Below are positions 20,724-30,460 of a DNA stretch of 64,000 bases, piece after piece. The DNA is from Oscarella lobularis (Eukaryota; Porifera; Homoscleromorpha; Homosclerophorida; Oscarellidae): positions 3,038,001-3,102,000 of the forward strand of contig NC_089184.1 of the NCBI RefSeq assembly GCF_947507565.1, written 5' to 3'. Both the position numbers and the translations under genes were made by a program. Position 1 is the stretch's first letter; each line of letters starts with the position of its first letter. Under the pieces are notes generated by a model that worked only from the letters and a program-made list of their open reading frames with translations, had not been told where the DNA came from and searched no databases.

Positions 20724-23399
20724 ATGGACGTTGACGGTAAGCGTTACTGGCAAAGATTGTTTCACGGCATATATCTCTATCGCCGATGCGTTCGCCTTCT
20801 ACTTTTTTTGGAAGATCTTGCACTTGAATTTAGAAGAGCTAGAGCGGAGTCGCGATTTCTTGTTGTAGAAGCGCTGGTGACCCGTGGGGCCCCCTTTGGG
20901 GTGACCGCGTGCTTGTCTAGTTCTGTGCTCGCTATCGTTACCACTGCCTCTTACTTTTTGTGCTTTAGACTTTGAACGGCGAGGTTTTGACGTCAAAATC
21001 GACGCGATCACTCCACTTGTTAGCTTTTCTGCCCCAGTTGTTCAAATCGACGTCGTTACGACTGATGACGCGAATGTGCACCTTGACGCTTGCTGGTTTT
21101 CGTTTTACACATCGACCCGAAATATAGCCGAGGTTCTGCCTCGCAGTCGTATTACGAACCGCGGCGTCGTTCTTAGTGAAGCTTGTGTCGCTGCCGCCGG
21201 TTGTGGCTACTTCTTTTGCACTGTTCAAGATGATCGCCGTCTCGTGCATGCGGTATCGCCGTTATTTTATGTAGGAGCAGGTAAAATACATACGTGCATA
21301 CGTACATGCATATGTATGAAGTAAAGTAACACATGTTATATTTTATCTCCGGTGGAACGTGCCTTGTCCACGGGTGGAGGCGGTTTTCTCATTTTTTTTC
21401 TTTATCAGAAAAAGACTGCTTCTGGCCTTGTGATGAACGTGCAAACATTTATTATGACGGGTTGTTGGTAGAATGCGCTCACGTTGTGACCTAGACGTTC
21501 GTCGTATGATTCTTTTCTTTTGTGCAGATGTATTGCCGTCCTGAAAACGTTCTTTATTGGTTGAATTGTCAAACGTATCATACGGAAGACTATGATAAAT
21601 ATTTGAAGGAACGAGAGGCTGATGAAGACGGCATTAATATGAAGGAAGTAGTCGGCGATCGAATTCACTTTTGGAATCACTGCCCAAATTTGCCGGTGTT
21701 CTGCAATGCTTTTCGTCATCTCGAAGAGGTAGGATTGACTCGCGAGGAATTATTTATTGAGAACTTAGAAAAAAAGAAGTCTACCTGTACATCGTTTTTC
21801 TCTCTTTTATAGAATTCCGAAGAGCTTCCCTCTGTGCACGAGATTCCTGGCTTGGTGGGGTCACTGGAAGAGTTGATGCAGATCTCAAGCACTCGCGACG
21901 CTAGGATTGCAGCCTTTGCGAGGGTGATTCAGCTAATTAGTCAATTCCTCATGGGAGACGACATTTCTCCGCTTTCACCATTTCCTTTACCGCTCTCATT
22001 TCCCGTTTCCTGCGAGCCAGACCTCGCCTTTGTTGCTCGTAAGTTGATTTTTTAGAAACTCGCCCAAGTTAACAAATTAAAATGTAGAAAGGTCTTCCGT
22101 TGAAAAGGTTGCGTACGGATTTCTTGTCATGAAATCAGATGCCTCCGAGCGAAAAAGCGGTCGGCGCGAACTTGCACAATACGTTCGCATTGCCCCAATG
22201 GACTTCGAGCGGTCGTTGGGACTGGCGTTTGGACATGAAGATCATGTGAACATCTTCCTCTTTCCAAACTTCTTCATTTGTGATATCATCTCTTATTAGA
22301 TAAACTACTGTTGGCCTACGCTAGCAGTGCTTGTCTATCCCGCTTCACTCGCGGACGGATTATCTAGCGGGGTTGAGGTATTTGCGGCAGTAGATGGTCT
22401 CTTGTCAAGTCGGCGCCCCGTACTCAAAGTCAAGTATTCTGGGCCAGAAATGCTTTCTTCTCTTTACCAGGTTTAGCTTTCTTGCCATAAACTGTAGTTG
22501 ACGGAGACCCTATCTGTTGTTTCCTCTTTATGCAGCTGTTTGTTAAAACGACGAAGACTCTCGTCGCGTTGAGAGACTACGCTACGAAAATGGGGATTAC
22601 TCCACAAGACTTTGTGTTTCGTCAACGCGACAAAGGACAAAGAATCGTTCGGTGAATTAATTAATAGCTGCTTCTTATGTAATTAGCAACAGCGCCTTAT
22701 CCATATAGTCACACGAAAAAGATAAACCGTCGTGTTTATCTGGGCATCAGCCGTTCGCTGCTCGGGACTGAAACTGCGAAAGGAGAAGAAGATGAAGAAA
22801 GAGTCGTCATCAAATACTTGTTTGGAGAGAGGCACGGTGATGTTGTACACAGGTATGCGTCAGACGAAGGATTTGCTCCACGCCTACTCGGAAGACGGAT
22901 CATTTCCCCGTGTTGCTTTTCTCTCGTCATGGCATACGCAGAAGGTGATCATTTTCTGAAAGCAGCTCAGAAGAAAGCAGCCAAGGAGGTGGGAAACAGC
23001 GTACCGCTTTGTGATAGAGATTTGTATATCGACTGGAAAGCGAAGGTTATTTGTCGTCAGTTGCTTCCGACGTTGGAGAAACATGTTCGACAGTTGCACT
23101 TGGAAGGTTTCGTTCACGGTGACCTAAGAAGTGAGAATATTATCGTCGATGTCGAAGCAGTTCCGCCGCGTGTCTTCCTCATCGATTTCGACTACAGCGG
23201 CGTAGATGGGGTAGCAGAATACGAAGACGCCAATCCCCTTGTATGCTGTCCGTCTCCGAACGGTGTGACTGGGGTGAAAGTTCAACAATTGCATGACTGG
23301 TATTTCGTAGCTGGCTTGAAGTCCCAAGTTGTGAATTGGGAAAATCGCTTGCAGTGGTGCCAGTGCTGCGTTAGCAAGTGGGAACTTCGCGTGCTCTAA
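20724..23399 (+). CDS. Kinase-like protein with Cys-rich N-terminal part (Crinkler-like organisation possible)
   Basis: Multi-exon reading. The first exon is probably ATGGACGTTGACG before a good donor GTAAGCG, joining in phase to DFERRGFDVKIDAIT at about 20969. Exons with Cys-rich segments follow (DCFWPCDERANIYYDG, ENVLYWLNCQTYHTEDY, FWNHCPNLPVFCNAF), then EELPSVHEIPGL, and finally a kinase-like domain (22690-23399). Kinase motifs: VVIKYL (Lys of strand 3), VHGDLRSENI (catalytic loop HxDxxxxN) and LIDFDYSG (metal-binding DFD). The domain is short after DFD, ending around HDWYFVAG. Kinase-type effectors of the Crinkler class have this style of catalytic loop; that assignment is inference. The start is uncertain because an overlapping frame and upstream Ig-like pieces offer alternatives. 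The gene interrupts the receptor array between B and C. Confidence 0.55.
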
Positions 23400-23728
23400 T
23401 TGAGAGGTCCACGCAGAGCCATAGACGTTGACTTCGTAATTTGTGTCAGATAGTTTGCACAATTGTTGTTGTAGCGTTTTGAGTAATACCTTCTTAGTGA
23501 CATCATACATCAACTGTAGGCATAGATAAAATATTCTGTAGAGGAACCTAAAAGTTTCGACTAACAGTGACGCACTTTCCGAACGTGCTTTTTCCACGTC
23601 CGGGAAGTACAACGTCAGATCTCGATCATGCACGTGATCGATAAACTATCGAGTCTCAGACGAACGGACGACTTTTCTTCGGCGAACGGCAAGAATTCCA
23701 TCGCTAAACAGCGTCGAGGCGGTGATCA

Positions 23729-24289
23729 ATGGAAGAAAGTGCGAGAAAAGCATCGCTGGAAGCGTGCGAACGAACGCTCGTCGTACTTCCGAGAACGAAC
23801 AGAGGCAGTTCGCGATCGGCGCTTCCAGACATAATTTCTGAACTCGTTCGACGACCTAGAAGGTACGTACCTATATATATAGAATATTATATCTAAGGGG
23901 GACCCTCCCTCTTTTTTTTTCTCCTAATCGTTCTTATTTTTTTTTGAAAGGTCTCCTGCGCAGTTCGGGTCTTGTTTCGAACGTGTAAATCTTGCGCGCG
24001 TAAGTGATGACGAAAGTACTGTAGATCGAAACGTACTCCTCCTCAAGTTCACGTACGTCCTCAATCGTCGTGAGCACGAATGGGAGAAAAAGCAACAAGC
24101 GTCCAATGTGCCCAAGGAAAAGTCGACGACGACGAAGACATCAATCTGCCGCAAAATCGCCATGCATCGGCGTACGAGGTGAGCGCTCTAATTTGCATTG
24201 ACGAATATCCAAAGTTTTGCCGCGCATCAGTGCCCAGAAAAGTTATCCAAACTTGGACGTCGTCACGGGCTTCAAGTCGTGGACCCTAA
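23729..24289 (+). CDS. Small basic protein of unknown function, intact satellite-gene copy
   Basis: Three exons: 23729-23862, 23951-24178 and about 24238-24289, joined in phase across introns of 88 and 59 nt, giving about 137 residues. It starts MEESARKASLEACERTLVV, continues with SELVRRPRR, then ARVSDDESTVDRNVLLLKF and VLNRREHEWEKKQQ, and ends in a Lys/Arg/Thr-rich stretch. No domain recognised; short helical and very basic, so nucleic-acid binding or a nuclear role is possible but unproven. Relics of the same gene lie upstream of the interrupted unit (19595) and before receptor B (14500). The last exon is the least certain. Confidence 0.5.
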
Positions 24290-24482
24290 GCGCACATCGT
24301 CGTAATCAAAGGCTTGAAACGTCAGCAAGGCAAGTAATTAATCGGCATGTGACGACGCTGTCTTTATAGTATACGATCGAATACGGGTGTAGGCGCGCAC
24401 GGCTCTACAATCTGCTATCTTAATTCGCCACGCCTAGCTTTCTGCCCCCCTGGCTAAACCAGCTAAACCGGCTGAACTCTAC

Positions 24483-24490
24483 TATATAAA
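24483..24490 (+). promoter_or_regulatory. TATA-box candidate of receptor C
   Basis: TATATAAA lies about 215 bases before the receptor C start codon and 194 bases after the stop of the satellite gene. No close match was noted at the same place before receptor B. Confidence 0.35.
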
Positions 24491-24704
24491 CATTCCAAAC
24501 CTGCTATCTCGATCGTCCTTCGACGGCCTTTCCCGAAACCGAACAGGACGTAGGAGCGACGAACAGCAATCGGTGTTAGGGGTAAGATATCACATCACTT
24601 GTACTGTATCTATAGTCGCCGGAAGCTTGATGATTTCGATCTCTGTCATTGATGGGAACCTCCGTTAATTCCTGGCTTTATAGGACGATTGACTCAGTGT
24701 TGCA

Positions 24705-27605
24705 ATGTTCACTTTGGCGTGGCCGTTGTGGGCATTCTTTCTGTCGAAGCTCATACCTGCTCAAAGTCTCGGTGATTGAAAACAGCCTATATTATACATG
24801 CAGCGAAGACTGTTTTTTTGTCTCTAAATTTAGGCTGTTCCTTAGTTTGCTTCAATGGCGGGTTTTCTTCATCCGATTGTTCTCACTGTGTTTGTCCTTC
24901 AGGATGGACCGGTCTTCGATGTTCTAGCACATGTTTGTACAGTCGGAAATACCGTGATTTGGAATCTGATTTATCTCTTTATAGCGCCTTGTGGAGATGT
25001 GATAAAGGCCTCATCAGGTTATTTGACTTCGCCTGGCTTTCCTGAGGATTACGACATAAACAGAAATTGCACTTGGACGTTTGACTCTTCATTGTCTCCA
25101 TCTGTTATTCTGCTCAGAATCGTATACATCTTTTTGACTGGATCAATCAGCGATTCTTTATGGATTACAGATCGCACTCAGAATTTGAAAGTAACTCATC
25201 TCTATCGAGGAGACTTTGAAGACGGAGACGTTATCAAAGTTGACTCGTCGGTTGTGATACGATTTTCGTCTGGTTCACACGTCTCGTCGCAGAGACGCTT
25301 TGTGTTGGAGTATCAAGTGTTTCCAGGTATGTTTTTCTTGCTCAGCACTTTAAATCCAGACGTCTTCTTTGAGGAACGCTGTTTTAGGAATAGAACCGGT
25401 ATTTATTTCTACACCTGATGATACGACGATGTTGAAAGGTGAATCGGTGTCTCTTGTTTGCCTATCGGTGGGCTCTCCCCAGCCTATTGTTCGGTGGGAA
25501 AAAGACGGTAGAAACGTCACTCTGCCTCAGGGCAGTAAGAACGGGGAACTTCGTATTCAAAGTGCTAATGAGTCGACGGATTCTGGCATGTACGATTGCA
25601 TATCTGAAAACTATTTAGGAACAGTAAGGCACCAATTCTTAGTGGAAGTTCACGGTATTTGCTAAAATAGCTAAAATCGGTCTAATGAAACATTTTTTTT
25701 TTTGATGTTGTAGTTCGTCCAAGGATCACTCACGAACCCGCTGATGCTCTTCTAGATGTTTATATTTCTCGTCAGTACGTCTACTTTCGGTGTGATGCGT
25801 ATGGAATTCCAGAGCCGGAAATTCACTGGAAAAAGGTTGATTCTAGCGTAGTTTCTATGATTTGCTATCCTTACTCTCGACCTATGCAGGATGGGAACTT
25901 GATCCAAAATCCTTCTTACCTGTCAAGCGCAAGTCGATGGCTTAGAGTTCGCGTCAGTTCTGATAAGTTTGGTAAGTACAGCTGCTATGCCAATAATTCG
26001 GCTGGAGCAGTGGAATCATCGCCTGCTGTTTTATCCGGAAAGAATGCTTCAGGTAAGTGATGGCGTGCAATTTGAGCTACATTTCGTCACTTTTCTAGGC
26101 TTTCACATACCGGATCGTGCGTACGTCAGCAGCAGTTTCTTGGTCAATGCTAATTCAACAGTAGCTTTCCTTTTTGACTTTTGTTGTCGGGCTGAAATCC
26201 AAATTCAAAAAATTTTCCGAGATGGCAATTCCTTAAGTGGTTTAAAATATCGAGGTTTAAACACGGTATTTAGCGATGATCAGATAGTGACATTTGAGAA
26301 CGCAACAGTAAGCGATTCTGGAGTGTACAAGTTTGAGATTTTGGTCATTGTGGATTACCGGGATGTTTTTGAGACGTTTCTTTTTCACCCTATCGACGTA
26401 AAAGGTCGGTGTCTAGGTAAACTTTGAAAAGGTGTGATAACGGCATCCGGCCTTTAGAGTTGCCTCGTCCAATTATGTCTCCTTCGACGCAAATCTACCC
26501 TTTTCATCCTGGAAAATCTCTTCTTTTAGTATGTACCGAACGACTGACTAATCCTCGTTCTTCTCTCAGCTGGTTTCTAAACGGCGTCAGAATGAATGAT
26601 AAAGGACATTCGCACTTTGTTTATAACTACGACAGAAAGTCTTATTTGAATGTTCGAAACTTGACGAAAGTTATTGTTGATAGAAACAACCATAACAATT
26701 GGCGGGGAGATTTTGGAGCAAATTTCACTTGCCAAGCGAAAACGACGTACTCCAGTGAAGCCAAAAATATATCAGCTTGGATTAGTACGTGTCATTAAGG
26801 AATGCGTAAATATTCACTTTAAATATTCATAGGTCTTCCATCGCACGTCGGATCTTACGGATACTTTTGGTCTTTCTGGTCATCTTCAGCCCAATGCAGT
26901 GGTGGAATTTGTGGCAGAAATTCAGGTTTTCGTTTAAGGCACCGAACGTGTTTTTATGGAAACTCCTTTCGTTCGCATTGCTACGGTGGTCGAAACTCGA
27001 TCGAAGCCTGCTTTAGTGAGCGAAACTGCAGCTCGATGGCAGGCAAGTACGCGTAGATTCGAAGGCGTGGTTACATTGTCTGCTTCTTAGAGTCACCAAC
27101 GGAAACATCTAGAAGTCCTGAAGACGGTAGCTTATAAATAATTTTTTCGGTTTCATTGAGTGATAATTTTTTTTCTGCTAAAGAAGGACTCTCAGCAGGA
27201 GCGGCCTCTGGTGTAACGTTTGTGACAATGCTAGTTGTTATCGGTGCAGCTGCATTCCTCATCGTGGTGATTTTTAAGAAGAAAAAGATTTCATTTCGTC
27301 AATCGCCTCAAGCCAAAGCTGACAAATGTGCTGCTTCTCAGTCGTCGTCAACGAGCCCATATTCGACAACACCAGCGATTGCGAAAGCCAGAATAAAATC
27401 AAATGAAAGTGGACAGACTGTTTCTGATTCTTCGAATGACGCAGTTGGAGGCCAAGAAATGAAAGCCGACCCCGTGTATGAAGACGTTGAAAATTCTTCT
27501 CTAAACAAGAAAGAGGACATCAGATGGACCACTACTTCTCACTATGACAAGGTTGAGTCAGATGACGCTCGTGATCAGCAGCAGAAAAAATCGTATACCT
27601 GGTAA
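24705..27605 (+). CDS. Receptor C: EGF-CUB-Ig-TSP1 single-pass membrane receptor
   Basis: More diverged paralogue of A and B with the same domain order. Signal peptide MFTLAWPLWAFFLSKLIPAQS; EGF (24834-24932), CUB (24984-25326), Ig1 (25387-25653, DSGMYDCISENY), Ig2 (25713-25835 and 25890-26051), Ig-like 3 (26099-26403), Ig-like 4 (26457-26788), TSP1 (26833-27047), a shorter stalk, membrane helix (VVIGAAAFLIVVIF), KKKK and a tail. The first tyrosine motif VYEDV is kept. The second is SHYDKV, so spacing and flanks persist but the residues changed, and the C-terminus ends KKSYTW instead of SDASD. Introns no longer align well with A/B, so C split off first. Confidence 0.85.
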
Positions 27606-27849
27606 GCCCGTTTTCATGACTGTCTAGTAGTTGAAACGCTGTTAGTTTTCTTGTTGTGTTCCTCAGTGTGGTCAATGCATAAAAAGGAATTGATTTTGTC
27701 CATAGACATACATGATAATGACGTGATCCTACTAGTGCGCCTGCTCTAAAGCTATCGGTCAAATCGCTCAAGGAAGACGAAGAGGTTAGCTGAAGTAGGC
27801 CAAACGAAGTGAGTGTAGTACATTCTTGTGGATACGGTTGTAGGGAAGT

Positions 27850-28095
27850 ATGAGTTGGATGGAAAACGACCAGATCGAAGGTCTCCTTTCTTTGAACGCG
27901 CTCTACAGCGGTCCGATTCCGTCAGGATTGGGCTCCTGCTTACTCTGCAACAGCTTTCGACGCGAATCGGCTTCTGACGTACACGAATCTCTCAGCGAAT
28001 CAGGTCCTCGTCCTCAGTCTCCCTCTCTGACGACGTCTTCCAAGCGATCAAAAGTCTTATTTAGAGACCGAAAATCCTTCGCCCAAAATCTCTAA
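27850..28095 (+). CDS. Predicted 81-residue protein, unknown function
   Basis: Single open frame starting MSWMENDQIEGLLSLNALYSG and including CLLCNS. It is Ser-rich in its second half and ends DRKSFAQNL. It is preceded by the block GGTTGTAGGGA that also precedes the decayed copies after receptors A and B. The frame being open only in the C unit supports it as a gene, but its small size and lack of a known domain keep this tentative. Confidence 0.35.
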   Translation: MSWMENDQIEGLLSLNALYSGPIPSGLGSCLLCNSFRRESASDVHESLSESGPRPQSPSLTTSSKRSKVLFRDRKSFAQNL

Positions 28096-28267
28096 ACAAA
28101 CAACGATTACCAGATGCAACGCACACAACGTACGTGACGTTGTGATGAGATCTATAATGAGTTCATATTGAATATGCTGTAGATAACGTACTCAGTCATC
28201 GCGAGCAAAGGCAAAAATCTTCTGAAAATTGAATTACGGATAAGCGGTGGCATCTGACTACGTCGTC

Positions 28268-28660
28268 CATGTAGTAGCCTCATTGCCTGCATCTCTGTTT
28301 TAGCGGCCAATGCTTTCCTATTTGTACACGAGAGCTTTGGCCATCGCCGTCTCTTTAGGAGACGACGCCAAAGTCATATGACGATGTCGTCTCTTTAGGA
28401 GACGACGACGACGCCGTCATATGATGTTGTCTTTCATATATGACGCGAAGGCAACATCTGATGTTGCCGTCTCTGTATGTGACGAAGGCGTATTCGATGG
28501 TGTCGTCTTTGTATTTGACTAAGGCGGCATTTGATGTTGCCGTCTTTGTATGAGGCGAAGGCGGCATCTGATGTTGCCGTCTCTCTAGTAGCTTCATCGC
28601 GTGCATTTCCGCTTTTGCGGCCCAAAGCTTTCCTATTTTTACGCGAGAGCTTTGGTCGTT
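28268..28660. repeat. Minisatellite framed by a direct repeat
   Basis: About 28340-28590 holds several imperfect units of roughly 45 bases built on GATGTTGCCGTCT...TATG..GACGAAGGCG. On either side lies a direct repeat of about 75 bases (28268-28340 and 28582-28660) sharing GCTTTCCTATTT and ACGAGAGCTTTGG or GCGAGAGCTTTGG. Open frames across it are by-products of the periodicity. Confidence 0.7.
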
Positions 28661-29049
28661 GTGTTTTTTCTTTACAAGAGCTTTTTGGCGTATTCTTAAT
28701 TCTAGTTTTCATTCCCCGGGTTTTGATTGAAAGGCTTTCTGCGCACTGGCTTTTGCGCTAATGTATCGATGCGAAGGCGGGACTTGCTGGAGGAAGAAAA
28801 AGAGCAGATTTCGTAGCGTTTTTGTAGATTGTTTATTTTTTTTAGTCACAGTAGCATAAGGGTGAAGGGTGAAGGGTCCTGAGCACGACCCGTACATGAG
28901 ACTGTAAAACTGCTCCTATGCGATGGGTCTCGCGTGCATGCGCATACATCCTTACACCACGTAATGTTTGATTTTACAATCTTTATTTATATAACCCGGA
29001 AGTAAACCGGAAATCCAAAAAAATTTGCGCACGCGTCTCTTCTTTTTTG
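28661..29049. other. Intergenic, nothing recognised
   Basis: Contains a triple AGGGTGAAGGGTGAAGGGT at about 28858-28876 and T-rich tracts. No gene or RNA motif supported. Confidence 0.4.
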
Positions 29050-29390
29050 CTGTCCACCTGCACAGACCGCAGGGGTCCGTACAGGCTTCGCTTGGGTGGG
29101 GGTCAACCTCACTACTCCCCCGTCGGAGTTAGAGCCTGTTTAGTCTCCCGGCTCGGACGCCTGGGACCGGCAGCCCTCGGATGTGAGTGCTACCGGCCTG
29201 GATCCAGGGGGACCGCTATTGTAACCCACCGCGTCTTGCCCAAGTGGGGTGGCAGTTTAACACTCATGCCACTGGAGTAGGGGCTGTGCTCCCCTGCGTT
29301 CAAGCCACGTTTAACCTCTTTGGCTCAAGAGTTGGGCCGGTTTTATTTAGTCACCTCGGGGCCCAGAGGTGAATCGACGGCGACATCGAA
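29050..29390. repeat. GC-rich island, possibly a repeat element
   Basis: Markedly richer in G and C than its surroundings, with CTACCGGCCTGGATCCAGG and a B-box-like GCGTTCAAGCC near 29298. I could not match it to rRNA, and no paired A-box at the right spacing was found. No other copy in the window. Confidence 0.3.
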
Positions 29391-30460
29391 AAGCTTCCCG
29401 AATGTGCCTACAAAGCAAAAAGAACAGATGAAAAGAGAACCAACCATACGTATACACCTGGTGCATCGATGGGTTCCAACTGACATACGGTCGTACCACC
29501 ACGATATACCTACACACATACATGCATATACGTTTGCAAACTTCACCAACATCAAATCTACCTTGACGTTCTTCAGATCAATAAAAATCTCGGGTATATG
29601 TGCTGATGAAGTGACGACTCTTGAGCAATCGGAGCGCTGCAAGTTGGACAGCGTCACGATACGGATCCTTCCAATATTCTGACAAGCCTCGCAGTGACGT
29701 CTATATTTAATTAAAAAAGATCCATTAATACAAGAGGTTGACTGGTGGAATTTTGTCACATACGCTGAAAATAACGCGATGGTCCATTCCAACCAAGCAT
29801 CACGGTTACAGTTATTAATAACTGACGATGTCTAATTAAAAACGAATGTCTGATGATAGTCAATGAATGTAATAAAATTAAATACCTCAAGAGAAGTCGA
29901 CTTAAGAGAGGAACACCTCTCAACCTGTCGGTTGTTGCAACGTCTTGCACCTTGATATCACTCCGTTGTTTTGAGGATCAAGATGTTTCAAATGATGACG
30001 TCACGAAAATGAAAATGAAACGATTGCTTCGTTCTTCAGCTTCACCAATACTCTTACAAAAAGCTTTGGAGCAACAAGAAACCTAGCATAGAAGCAAACA
30101 GCACAACTGCTCAAAGCATGGGAAAGGGACCCCCTTTGAACAATTTAGGGGACCTGTCCTCCTTTCCCTTTAGTACTTTACTCGTACCAAATAATGCGAA
30201 ACACCCTATCGTCAAGGCATACCTGCACGTAGATGCACGCAACAGACCTGATCAGTCGCCATAGCTTGAACGAAACGATCGTTTTCGAGACGATCGTGCG
30301 AGAAATGCTCTCTAGGAACGGTCTCCGGCACCTTGTTCAGCAAATAAGATATAAAGTACCTAATTCGCTGCAGAAACTGCCTGTAGGAGCGACAGCTTCG
30401 TCGAAAGAAGCTTGAAACAGACGGAGAAGTCAACCTTTATCCGGGTATCCTCTTTTCAAA
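29391..30460. other. Intergenic, no supported gene
   Basis: Stop-free stretches on both strands show no domain, no phase-consistent introns and ordinary composition. A G/C-run hairpin candidate lies at about 30119-30172 (GGGAAAGGGACCCC ... GGGGACC...TTTCCC). Confidence 0.4.

Noticed and set aside
23124-23633. Minus-strand frame of 169 codons over the kinase-like domain
   Set aside because: The plus strand carries the kinase catalytic motifs over the same bases; the minus frame has no recognisable domain.
28355-28712. Minus-strand frames over the minisatellite
   Set aside because: Open only because the repeat period avoids stops; the translations are simple repeats.
29050-29390. Ribosomal RNA fragment
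   Set aside because: GC-rich, but no recognisable conserved rRNA core sequence.
29343-29792. Minus-strand frame of 149 codons
   Set aside because: Many Cys and Trp without a domain pattern, overlaps the GC-rich repeat, no splice sites in phase.
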